From NCBI GenBank assembly GCA_015709715.1, contig CP054184.1:124001-188000 (forward strand): 64,000 nucleotides of DNA. The letters run 5' to 3'. Source of the stretch: Nitrospira sp. (GTDB lineage: Bacteria > Nitrospirota > Nitrospiria > Nitrospirales > Nitrospiraceae). Both the position numbers and the translations under genes were made by a program. Shown one piece after another: positions 17,561-24,715 of the stretch (the stretch's first letter is position 1; each line of letters opens with the position of its first letter). The notes beneath the pieces were generated by a model that saw nothing but the letters and a program-made list of their open reading frames with translations, did not search any database and was not told the origin of the DNA.

Positions 17561-18688
17561 TCAGGCTCCTTCGATCACTTCGATGTTGGCGCGTGGCACC
17601 ACGGTTGTCGTCCCGTCGGGAAATTTCACTTCGAGCACCCGCACTTCACTCTCCGTCGGGATCAGCCGCAATTCAGACGGGAGGCCGCACACGGTCCCGA
17701 TGCGCCCGAAAAGCGGATCGCGGATGATGCGCACCGGGTCGCCGATCTGGATGCCCTCGCGCTCGGCCTGCTGAGGAGATGCCTGGACCTTGGGCGTCTC
17801 GTGCGGAATGATGATTTCCGGCCGGATCACCCCGGCCCGGATCTGCGTGGCGCCTGAGATGGAGGCCCGCTGTCCGGCGTGGGCCGACAGGAGCGCGAAG
17901 GTCTTCGGGGCCATCGGGATGGTGCCGAACCCTTCGGTGAGGATCAACGTGAAGCCCACCTGCTCCGTGCCGGTGATGGCCACGCCCAAGTCGTAACCCA
18001 GCAGCGTCCGCAGGTCCTTGTCGTGAATGCCGCCGACGACGATCCCGACCACGCCGATATCCTTGGCCTTGGCCATGGCGACGGCGGACAGGAAGGAGCC
18101 GCCGACGACGATCTTGCCCTTCATCGAGGGGGTGAGTTGTTCGGGATGGAGCGGTTGGTCCGGCGAGGTCACGCCCATCACCAGGTCGCCGCCGGTCTCT
18201 CCGCCGATGCCGAAGATGCCCTGTACCAGGCTGCAGGTGGTTTCGACGGTCACACCCTGTGCCGGATGTACCTCGGCGATCGTTCCGTCGATGTAGCCGC
18301 GCAATTCGAGCACCCGGGGCGGCTCGCGGAGCAGCACCTGCCCGGTGATGGTGGAGACGGACTCCACCGTGCCGGTGACTGGCGAACGGATCTCCGTTTT
18401 GAACCACTTGATGAAGGGTTTGTTTTCCGCCAGGACTTCGTCCTTGGCGACGGCGTCTTTCTCTTTCTTCACGAGATATTCGTGGATCTCGTCCGGCGCG
18501 ATGCCCAGCTGATTGGCCAGGTTGAGGGGAATGACCTTGCCGGGCAGTTCTGCGCGGGCGACGGCCGTTTCGGCATGCACCTCTTCGCCGGCCTGGACCA
18601 GCACCGTGCCCGGCAGCGGGAGGATGCGTCGGCGGTGGACGGTGGTCCGTTCGGTGACGGTCAAACCCGGTGTGTAACTATGCGCCAT
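17561..18688 (-). CDS. Barrel-sandwich (RnfC/biotinyl-like) plus KOW-like protein
   Basis: 375 residues, no signal peptide or membrane helix. N-terminal part RRILPLPGTVLVQAGEEVHA and GKVIPLNLANQLGI, then IRSPVTGTVESVSTITGQV, resembles barrel-sandwich hybrid domains of RnfC/NqrA or biotinyl carriers, but without a biotin lysine motif. The middle (MKGKIVVGGSFLSAVAMAKAKDIGVVGIVVGG) is a glycine-rich alpha/beta section. The C-terminus IGDPVRIIRDPLFGRIGTV is KOW-like. It is 15 bases downstream of the MutL-like gene. Perhaps a cytoplasmic adaptor between the ATPase and the membrane subunits; this is inference. Confidence 0.65.
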   Translation of the reverse strand: MAHSYTPGLTVTERTTVHRRRILPLPGTVLVQAGEEVHAETAVARAELPGKVIPLNLANQLGIAPDEIHEYLVKKEKDAVAKDEVLAENKPFIKWFKTEIRSPVTGTVESVSTITGQVLLREPPRVLELRGYIDGTIAEVHPAQGVTVETTCSLVQGIFGIGGETGGDLVMGVTSPDQPLHPEQLTPSMKGKIVVGGSFLSAVAMAKAKDIGVVGIVVGGIHDKDLRTLLGYDLGVAITGTEQVGFTLILTEGFGTIPMAPKTFALLSAHAGQRASISGATQIRAGVIRPEIIIPHETPKVQASPQQAEREGIQIGDPVRIIRDPLFGRIGTVCGLPSELRLIPTESEVRVLEVKFPDGTTTVVPRANIEVIEGA

Positions 18689-18703
18689 CCTGTCGCCTTG
18701 TCC

Positions 18704-20554
18704 CTAGAAGCCGCTTTGTGGATAGAGATCGACGGCCTGATACCACCGCTTCAAGGCGGCCACACGAGCCTGTTGGTCGCTCGGCAACTGTAACGGCCTG
18801 CCGCGTCCATCGAGCATGAGCCCGACGACTCCGCCCTGTACCGTGCGTGTCAGACTCTGTCCCGGCCCGTTGCCGAGGTCGACCTGTTTGGTCGGCTGCA
18901 TCGTAACCGTGGCCTGTTGGTCGTGCGTCAGCGGGATTAGTTTCAGATCGCCGAACGCCAGCGTCCCCTTCTCGATCCGTCCGTCCGGCATGGCAATTTC
19001 ATAGTCCGCGCAACGGTCACCGTCCTTGCCCTTGCCGATCGGCGCGATGCAGGTGCCGAGATAGACCATGCAATCCCGTATGAAGACGTCGGTCGCCGCC
19101 TGCTCGTTGATGGTGGAGAGCACGCCCAAGTGGGGCATCATGAAGATGCTGTCCACCGAGAGGGTCGTGACGCCGAGCGGCTCGTAGGCGTCCACCATCA
19201 TCAGCATGGATTGCACGCGGCGCGGCGCATGCGAGAGGATGCCGCCGCTGCCCACGATCAGGTCCAGCTTCAGGAGATCGATCAAGGTCTTGCCGGAGGT
19301 CTGCTGCTCGAACACGTCGGAGATCGTCCGTTCTTGCTGCACGCCCTTGAGGCCCGCCGCGAGCGACTTGTGGTGAATGAGGGCGAGCCGCAGGGCTTCC
19401 CGGGCGATGGCATGTTCGATCTGGAGTTCGTCGAGTGTTTGCGGAATCGTCGTGGGCCGCACCATCTTGTTCTTGATACGGTTGCGCAGACTCTGCTCGT
19501 CGATGGTGAACGGCACCCAGCGCATGATGTTGTCGAGTCCTGCCTCGGCCAACACGTTCGAAATGCTGTAGGACATGCCGAGGTTCGCGCTCACGGTGCG
19601 GTTGAAGGTGCCGCCGAAGACCGAAAACACGTCGGTGGTGGCGCCGCCGATGTCTACGCCGATCAAATTGATGCCCTCGCGCTTGGCGATGGTCTCCATG
19701 ATGACGCCGACGGCGGCCGGCGTCGGCATGATGGGCGCGCCGGCCATCTCGATGAGCTTTTTGTACCCCGGTGCCTGCTGCATGACATGTTCGAGAAAGA
19801 GGTCGTGAATCTTGTTGCGCGCGGGCGCGAGGTTTTCCCGTTCGAGGACGGGCCTGAGGTTGTCGGCCAACTCCAGCGCCGTCTTCTCGCCGAGAATCTT
19901 CTGGATCTGCGGCTGTGCATCCTTGTTGCCCGCATAGACCAGCGGCAGTCGGTAGGTGCTGCCGAAGCGCGGGCGCGGTTCCGCCGCCGCGATGTATTCC
20001 GCCATTTCCACGACATGTGTCACGGCGCCCCCGTCGGTGCCGCCGGACATCAGGATCATGTCCGGGCGCATGCTGCGGATCCGCTCGATCTTTTCGTAAG
20101 GCATCCGCCCGTCGTTGGAGGCCAGCACGTCGATCACGATGGCGCCTGCGCCGAGGGCCGCCCGTTGGGCGCTTTCCCCGGTCATGTTCTGCACCACGCC
20201 GGTCACCATCATCTGCAAGCCGCCGCCAGCGCTGCTCGTCGAGACGTAGATATCCACGCCCCGCTTCGGATCGCCCTGCCCCGCCTGGTTGGGCGTGATG
20301 ATGTGATCGCCGTCGAGGATCGTGCGCCCGGAGAGTTCTTCGATCTCCGCGATGGCATTCAACACCCCGCGGGTGACATCTTCATAAGGCGCCTCGACGG
20401 TGGTGGGCGCTTCGCCGCGATAGGTCTGGCGATATTCGTCGCCGATGCGTTCGATCAGGATGGCTTTGGTGGTAGTGCTGCCGCAGTCGGTAGCGACGAT
20501 GACGTGCAAGGGCCGATCGCTGGCTGGCTGTGGAGACGCCTGCGGAGCGGTCAT
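18704..20554 (-). CDS. MutL-like (glutamate mutase L family) ASKHA ATPase
   Basis: 616 residues. The fold is read from two phosphate loops: ATDCGSTTTKAILIE near 21-35 and LIGVDIGGATTDVFSVF in the middle, as in the MutL accessory proteins found with B12-dependent glutamate mutase. No glutamate mutase S or E gene is present in the window, so the usual partner is missing. Further conserved-looking parts: YVSTSSAGGGLQMMVTG, MILMSGGTDGGAVTH, and LIVGSGGILSHAPR. It overlaps the first gene of the operon by four bases (ATGA) and precedes the barrel-sandwich gene. Probably uses ATP to drive or repair a partner, here likely the membrane complex encoded downstream. Family assignment good, role unknown. 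Confidence 0.8.
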   Translation of the reverse strand: MTAPQASPQPASDRPLHVIVATDCGSTTTKAILIERIGDEYRQTYRGEAPTTVEAPYEDVTRGVLNAIAEIEELSGRTILDGDHIITPNQAGQGDPKRGVDIYVSTSSAGGGLQMMVTGVVQNMTGESAQRAALGAGAIVIDVLASNDGRMPYEKIERIRSMRPDMILMSGGTDGGAVTHVVEMAEYIAAAEPRPRFGSTYRLPLVYAGNKDAQPQIQKILGEKTALELADNLRPVLERENLAPARNKIHDLFLEHVMQQAPGYKKLIEMAGAPIMPTPAAVGVIMETIAKREGINLIGVDIGGATTDVFSVFGGTFNRTVSANLGMSYSISNVLAEAGLDNIMRWVPFTIDEQSLRNRIKNKMVRPTTIPQTLDELQIEHAIAREALRLALIHHKSLAAGLKGVQQERTISDVFEQQTSGKTLIDLLKLDLIVGSGGILSHAPRRVQSMLMMVDAYEPLGVTTLSVDSIFMMPHLGVLSTINEQAATDVFIRDCMVYLGTCIAPIGKGKDGDRCADYEIAMPDGRIEKGTLAFGDLKLIPLTHDQQATVTMQPTKQVDLGNGPGQSLTRTVQGGVVGLMLDGRGRPLQLPSDQQARVAALKRWYQAVDLYPQSGF

Positions 20555-20925
20555 CGAGACGAGGCTCCTTGGGAAGGAGCAGCCTTGGCTTCAATCAAGG
20601 CGATCAGACGGATGAGGGTGTCTCGGCGTTCGAGGAGCCGCGCGATTTGAGCCAAGTCCGTGCCGTTCACGGCACATTCAATGATGGGCGCGAGAAAGAG
20701 CAAGGCCTGGCTCCCAAGGAAGCTCATCGGTCCCATTGATTCCAGAAACAGGACTGCAGGGCCGGCCATGTGCCGTGCAACGACGGCCTCCGCCACTCGG
20801 TCGAGCAAGGCCAGGTCGTCAGCCGTCAGGTCGTCGCCGGCGGGCCGGACGGCAAACGCATGCCGGAGGCCTGCGCGAAGATCTTGGATGCGACGGGATG
20901 AACGCGCGGTGGAGAACAGAGCCAT
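20551..20925 (-). CDS. Small helical protein, first gene of the MutL-like operon
   Basis: 124 residues, mostly helical, with one hydrophobic stretch (LFLESMGPMSFLGSQALLFLAPIIE) that may be a buried helix or a membrane segment. N-terminus is basic (STARSSRRIQDLRAGLRHAF), C-terminus RRDTLIRLIALIEAKAA. ATG 20925 stands 32 bases after the expected transcription start of the sigma70 promoter. The stop overlaps the ATPase start. No family recognised; its position suggests a partner of the ATPase. Confidence 0.65.
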   Translation of the reverse strand: MALFSTARSSRRIQDLRAGLRHAFAVRPAGDDLTADDLALLDRVAEAVVARHMAGPAVLFLESMGPMSFLGSQALLFLAPIIECAVNGTDLAQIARLLERRDTLIRLIALIEAKAAPSQGASSR

Positions 20926-20963
20926 AAGTGCTTGTCAGAACACAGTAAACGGTAATTTTTCGC

Positions 20964-20992
20964 ATTATAGGAAGGGGCAAGGGGAGAGTCAA
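20964..20992 (-). promoter_or_regulatory. Near-consensus sigma70 promoter of the eight-gene operon
   Basis: On the minus strand TTGACT (20992-20987) is separated by exactly 17 bases from TATAAT (20969-20964). The start codon of the first gene follows at 20925. It is the best-matching promoter noticed in the window and implies a strong, housekeeping-type transcription of the MutL-like operon. Confidence 0.75.
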
Positions 20993-21011
20993 TCAAAGGG
21001 TCTGCGCAGCC

Positions 21012-21488
21012 TTACGGCTTCTTGGTCTCGCCGGACTGCGGTGGGCAATTCATGCCGGCAAAGGGGTTCAACGGATTGACGCGCGGCGAGCAATGTTGCG
21101 CTTCCGGCGCGGCTTGTGCTTGGGGTTCGGTCTGAGGCGGAGGGGTGAAGTTGGACTCGCCCGGCATCGATGGTCGTGGCGCCGTCAGTTGCGCCGCCGG
21201 CGGCACTGCGTCCGGTGGAAGTTGCGGGGGTGGAAACGAGGAGGCCTCTCTCGGCGGCGTGAACCCACCGGGGAGCGACGGGGTCGCCGTGTTGATCACC
21301 ACACAGTTTTGCTTGCCCTTCGGCTGGTCCGTAAGCAGTGTCGATCCGTTGGGCCCTTCGCAGCGGTAGATCTTGGCATCGGCGGGGAGTGAAGTGAGCA
21401 GCGTGACGGCAAAAACGACCGCGCTGCTTGCCCGGACGATCGTGGGTGAAATAGAACGTTGCCGACCGGCGAATGGATTCCTGCGCAT
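21012..21488 (-). CDS. Secreted proline-rich protein, DUF4124-like N-terminus
   Basis: 158 residues from ATG 21488. A hydrophobic signal region (VVFAVTLLTSLPADA) is followed by KIYRCEGPNGSTLLTDQP, the pattern of DUF4124 proteins (a short strand domain ending in a Tyr/Asp-x-P turn). The rest is low-complexity Pro/Ala/Gln (PPPQLPPDAVPPAAQL), with two Cys near the C-terminus. Likely periplasmic. A TTG at 21500 is an alternative start. Function unknown. Confidence 0.6.
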   Translation of the reverse strand: MRRNPFAGRQRSISPTIVRASSAVVFAVTLLTSLPADAKIYRCEGPNGSTLLTDQPKGKQNCVVINTATPSLPGGFTPPREASSFPPPQLPPDAVPPAAQLTAPRPSMPGESNFTPPPQTEPQAQAAPEAQHCSPRVNPLNPFAGMNCPPQSGETKKP

Positions 21489-21557
21489 AGGCCTGTCCAA
21501 TTGTGGGACATAGGCACTATAGGCTTGGAACGCCGATCCGTCAATGAGTAGGAAGTT

Positions 21558-21908
21558 TTAGCCTGGTCGCCCGAACCACTTTTTGATGAGACCCAGTAAG
21601 CCCACCTCTGCCGGCGGCGGAAGGTCCGGATACTCGATCCAGGGCTCCTGTGATCCCAGATAAACCCCGCCGCGGTAACATTGCTGACTCCGCAGTTGCG
21701 TGAAACCCTCTCGCTGCAGGTGGTTGATCAGGTGTTGGAGCGCTTCTGCCGGCGTCGTGGCTTCGGCGCTTTCGATCCTTGTGGCCTCGTACCGCCACAA
21801 CGCCTGGTAGCCGGCGGCGGTGCGGAGGAATTCTACCGGACGGTTGAAGCCACGCGCCCTGTCATCGAAACCGGCGAGTTGGTGTTTCTCTCCCGCCTGA
21901 TCGACCAT
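21558..21908 (-). CDS. Hypothetical protein (116 aa)
   Basis: ATG 21908 lies six bases after the previous stop, so it is the last gene of the mrp-Rieske run. The sequence AEALQHLINHLQREGFTQLRSQQCYRGGVYLGS suggests a small alpha/beta domain; the C-terminus LIKKWFGRPG is amphipathic. No signal peptide and no recognised family. Confidence 0.55.
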   Translation of the reverse strand: MVDQAGEKHQLAGFDDRARGFNRPVEFLRTAAGYQALWRYEATRIESAEATTPAEALQHLINHLQREGFTQLRSQQCYRGGVYLGSQEPWIEYPDLPPPAEVGLLGLIKKWFGRPG

Positions 21909-21914
21909 AACGAC

Positions 21915-22283
21915 CTAGAGCGCGCGATACACCGCCAGGAGATCGCTCAAAGCAATCGTCTTATTTTTCAACACGACCCGCTCTGCGCCCAGCACGTCGA
22001 GCGCGGCTACCTTGTCCGTGCCGCCTTTGAGGCTCTTGGCTCCCAACGTGAGGACCCGCTCGCACTCCTTCTCCACCTTGCCCTTGACGACCGGGTTGAC
22101 CTTGAGGATGTCCATCATCTTGGCGCGGGTCTCGGAAAGGTGTTTCTGCAGTTCCTCCTCCGGGTATTCCTTGCGCTGTGCCTCGTCTTCACAGCGGTCG
22201 ATGTATTGGGTCAGGAACACGTAGAGCCGCACGAACGTTTCGGCGATCTCGATATGCTGCGGGGTCAATCCACTCTCAGCCAT
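21915..22283 (-). CDS. Hypothetical helical protein (122 aa)
   Basis: ATG 22283 has a good ribosome site (GGGAGGTG) a few bases upstream. The protein is mostly helical and highly charged (ETFVRLYVFLTQYIDRCEDEA, HLSETRAKMMDILKV, VEKECERVLTLGAKSL). No membrane helix or signal peptide. It sits between the Rieske ferredoxin gene and another unknown gene with 6-11 base gaps, so all are probably one transcript. Function unknown. Confidence 0.6.
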   Translation of the reverse strand: MAESGLTPQHIEIAETFVRLYVFLTQYIDRCEDEAQRKEYPEEELQKHLSETRAKMMDILKVNPVVKGKVEKECERVLTLGAKSLKGGTDKVAALDVLGAERVVLKNKTIALSDLLAVYRAL

Positions 22284-22294
22284 GGGCACCTCCC

Positions 22295-22600
22295 TTACAA
22301 ACGAACCTTGATGTCGTTGCCTTCCACGGTCACTTCGTAGGTCGTGACTTTCGCCGACGGGTTGTTGACGCAGGCGCCGGTCTTTACGTTGAATTGCCAA
22401 TTGTGCCAGGGACAGGAGACCACGTCGCCCTCGACATCGCCTTCCCCCAACGGGCCGCCTCGATGGACGCACGTGTTGTCGATGGCATAGAACGTGCCCT
22501 CGACGTTGAACAGTGCGATGGCTTTGCCGTTCACTTCCGCCACCATCCCGCTGCCCGGTTTGACATCCCCTGTTCCTGCGACGCGAATCAACTCACCCAT
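22295..22600 (-). CDS. Rieske-type [2Fe-2S] ferredoxin
   Basis: 101 residues, soluble. The cluster ligands are in CVHRGGPLGEG and, 16 residues on, CPWHNWQF: the C-x-H and C-x2-H pairs of Rieske domains, with the surrounding NVEGTFYAIDNTC and FNVKTGAC typical of NirD-like and dioxygenase ferredoxins. It transfers electrons to an oxygenase or reductase that is not adjacent. ATG 22600 follows GTCCTCCTGT-like sequence on the opposite strand (AGGAGGAC upstream), a strong site. It is next to mrp, whose product loads Fe-S clusters, which makes a shared transcript sensible. Confidence 0.85.
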   Translation of the reverse strand: MGELIRVAGTGDVKPGSGMVAEVNGKAIALFNVEGTFYAIDNTCVHRGGPLGEGDVEGDVVSCPWHNWQFNVKTGACVNNPSAKVTTYEVTVEGNDIKVRL

Positions 22601-22643
22601 AGGTCCTCCTGTCGGTCGGGACCGGTTCTGAGCCGGTGCCCGC

Positions 22644-23531
22644 TCAGTTGCCGGTAGCCGGTCGTTTGATTTTCTGCAAGAGACTCTCGATGCGGCTCTT
22701 CGCCGCCCCCGCCCCGCCCTTCTGCAGGGCCGCGGCGATCTTGTCGGCGATCTCACGGAAGGCCTTCGCTTGCGGCGAATCGGGCTTCGCGACGACGATC
22801 GGATTGCCGGAGTCTCCTCCCGCCCGAATGGCGGGATCGATGGGCACCCGCCCGAGGAACGGAATGCCGAGTTTTTCCGCCGCGCGCTCGCCCCCCCCGT
22901 GGGAGAAGATTTCGGTCCGTTCGCCGCAATGCCCGCAGACGAAGAAGCTCATGTTTTCGATGATCCCGAGCAGCGGCACGTTCACCTTTTGGAACATCAT
23001 CATGCCTTTGCGCACGTCGTGCAGCGCGACTTCCTGCGGCGTCGTCACCGTGATCGCGCCGGCCAGCGGCACGAGTTGCGTGAGGGTCAGTTGCGCGTCG
23101 CCCGTGCCGGGCGGCAGGTCGATCAGCAGGTAATCCAACTCGCCCCACAATACATCGCGGAAGAGCTGTTGGATGGCCGTATGCACCATCGGTCCGCGCC
23201 AGACCACCGCCGTGTCTTCCGGTACGAAAAAGCCCATCGAGATCAATTTGACGCCGTGACTTTCGGCCGGGGTGATCTTGCCGTCCTGTTGCTCGGGCGT
23301 CTTTTCGACGCCCATCATCATGGGGATATTCGGACCATAGATATCCGCATCGAGCAGGCCGACTTTGGCGCCGCTCAGTGCCAGAGCGACCGCCAGGTTG
23401 ACGGAGACCGTGGACTTGCCGACTCCGCCCTTACCGCTGCTGACGGCGATCACATGTTTCACGCCGGGAATGATATTGGGTCGGGTGGACGCATCCCCCT
23501 GTTGGGGCGCGCCGCCTTGTTGTTCCGCCAT
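22644..23531 (-). CDS. mrp: Mrp/ApbC P-loop Fe-S cluster carrier ATPase
   Basis: 295 residues. Walker A is in [16 protein letters not shown] (deviant P-loop, as in the MinD/Mrp family), switch [10 protein letters not shown], Walker B region [18 protein letters not shown], and the cluster-binding C-x2-C in [14 protein letters not shown]. Mrp/ApbC/NBP35 proteins hold and hand over [4Fe-4S] clusters. The usual N-terminal DUF59 domain is absent. The start ATG 23531 has AGGAGGA upstream; an in-frame alternative begins 11 residues earlier. It heads a run with the Rieske ferredoxin. Confidence 0.92.
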   Translation of the reverse strand: MAEQQGGAPQQGDASTRPNIIPGVKHVIAVSSGKGGVGKSTVSVNLAVALALSGAKVGLLDADIYGPNIPMMMGVEKTPEQQDGKITPAESHGVKLISMGFFVPEDTAVVWRGPMVHTAIQQLFRDVLWGELDYLLIDLPPGTGDAQLTLTQLVPLAGAITVTTPQEVALHDVRKGMMMFQKVNVPLLGIIENMSFFVCGHCGERTEIFSHGGGERAAEKLGIPFLGRVPIDPAIRAGGDSGNPIVVAKPDSPQAKAFREIADKIAAALQKGGAGAAKSRIESLLQKIKRPATGN

Positions 23532-23673
23532 GCTGAATCCTCCTCCGTGACCGACCTCCCCCACGAGAGCGTCGCGTCGTCGCCATCTTAAGCCATCGCA
23601 CCGAACAAAAGAAATGGGTCAGTGGACGCAGCCGGCTCTAGGCAGAAGAGGGTTGAGGCCGACAGGAACAGGG

Positions 23674-24507
23674 CTACGTACGTTCCCGGTGGAGGTTGTA
23701 GGTCCAGCCGAACAGGGATAGGGAATAGATCAGCCACTTGGAGGGGTCGAAGTTATACCATTTCGATCCGTTACGGTAGTCGCGCGAATAGGTGTGGTGG
23801 TAGTTGTGGTAGCCCTCGCCGAAGCTGATGAACGAGATCAACCAGCTATCGCGGCTGCTGTCCTGCGTGCCGTGCGGCTGGCTTCCGACCATGTGGCAGA
23901 GGGAGTTGATGGTGAAGGTCGAATTCAGCACCAGCACGACGCGGAGCAGCCCGGCCAACAGGAAACAGCCCAGCCCGCCGGAAACCCCGTTGTTGAGGTA
24001 TCCGGCCGTGAACGGCAGGAGCAAACCAGACACCGCAATGGGCCAGTAGTATCGGTGTTGCCACATGACCATCGGGTCGGTGCGGAGTTTCGCGCCGAAC
24101 CGGTCCTCTCGGTAGGGCGTGTTCTTGAACAACCAGCCCACATGGCTATGCCAGAAGCCCTTGCGGGCGTTGTACGGATCGATTTCCTCGTCGGTGTGGG
24201 CATGGTGACGGATGTGGTCCGAGCACCAGAGCAGCGCGGAATTCTGCATCGCCCACCCCCCCGCAATGAGCAGGCAGGCCTTGACCCAGGGATGGCTCTC
24301 GAAACTGCGATGGGTGAACAGACGATGATACCCCACGGTGATACCCAGACCCGTCACGATATAGAGGACGCCGAGCAGCACCCAATCGAGAGCCGTATAG
24401 TCATAGAAATAGGCGAAGAGCGGCACTCCGATGAGGGTCAGGAGGGTGATCGCGGTGAACAGGGACACGGTGCCCCAGCAGGTGGATTGTGCGGACGAGT
24501 CGCCCAT
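23674..24507 (-). CDS. Acyl-CoA/fatty acid delta-9 desaturase
   Basis: 277 residues, membrane protein with helices LFTAITLLTLIGVPLFAYF, WVLLGVLYIVTGLGITVG and later pairs. The three His boxes that bind the di-iron site are present: HRLFTH, HIRHHAHTD and HNYHH. This order matches the stearoyl-CoA desaturase family, which puts a double bond into saturated acyl chains and so adjusts membrane fluidity. No fused cytochrome b5 is present. Stands alone on the minus strand between mrp and the divergent putA. Confidence 0.9.
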   Translation of the reverse strand: MGDSSAQSTCWGTVSLFTAITLLTLIGVPLFAYFYDYTALDWVLLGVLYIVTGLGITVGYHRLFTHRSFESHPWVKACLLIAGGWAMQNSALLWCSDHIRHHAHTDEEIDPYNARKGFWHSHVGWLFKNTPYREDRFGAKLRTDPMVMWQHRYYWPIAVSGLLLPFTAGYLNNGVSGGLGCFLLAGLLRVVLVLNSTFTINSLCHMVGSQPHGTQDSSRDSWLISFISFGEGYHNYHHTYSRDYRNGSKWYNFDPSKWLIYSLSLFGWTYNLHRERT

Positions 24508-24715
24508 CGTACTCCTTCGGGTCCTGTGCGCAACTCGTGTTCACAGTGCACCGCCATGGAAAGAATTGAGCCGGACAAACGGGGCGCATGCTAACGGAGG
24601 CGCCGTCGAATTTTCAAGAGGGGCATGCAGCCGCGGCGCCATGTCAGGGCCGGAGCCTCGGTGTATACTGCTGGTGAGATTAGTGTGTATCCAGAACCCG
24701 CTCCAGGAGGACGCC

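Noticed and set aside
19130..20650. 506-codon plus-strand frame over the MutL-like gene
   Set aside because: Antisense shadow; the MutL-like frame has both ATPase motifs and operon coupling.
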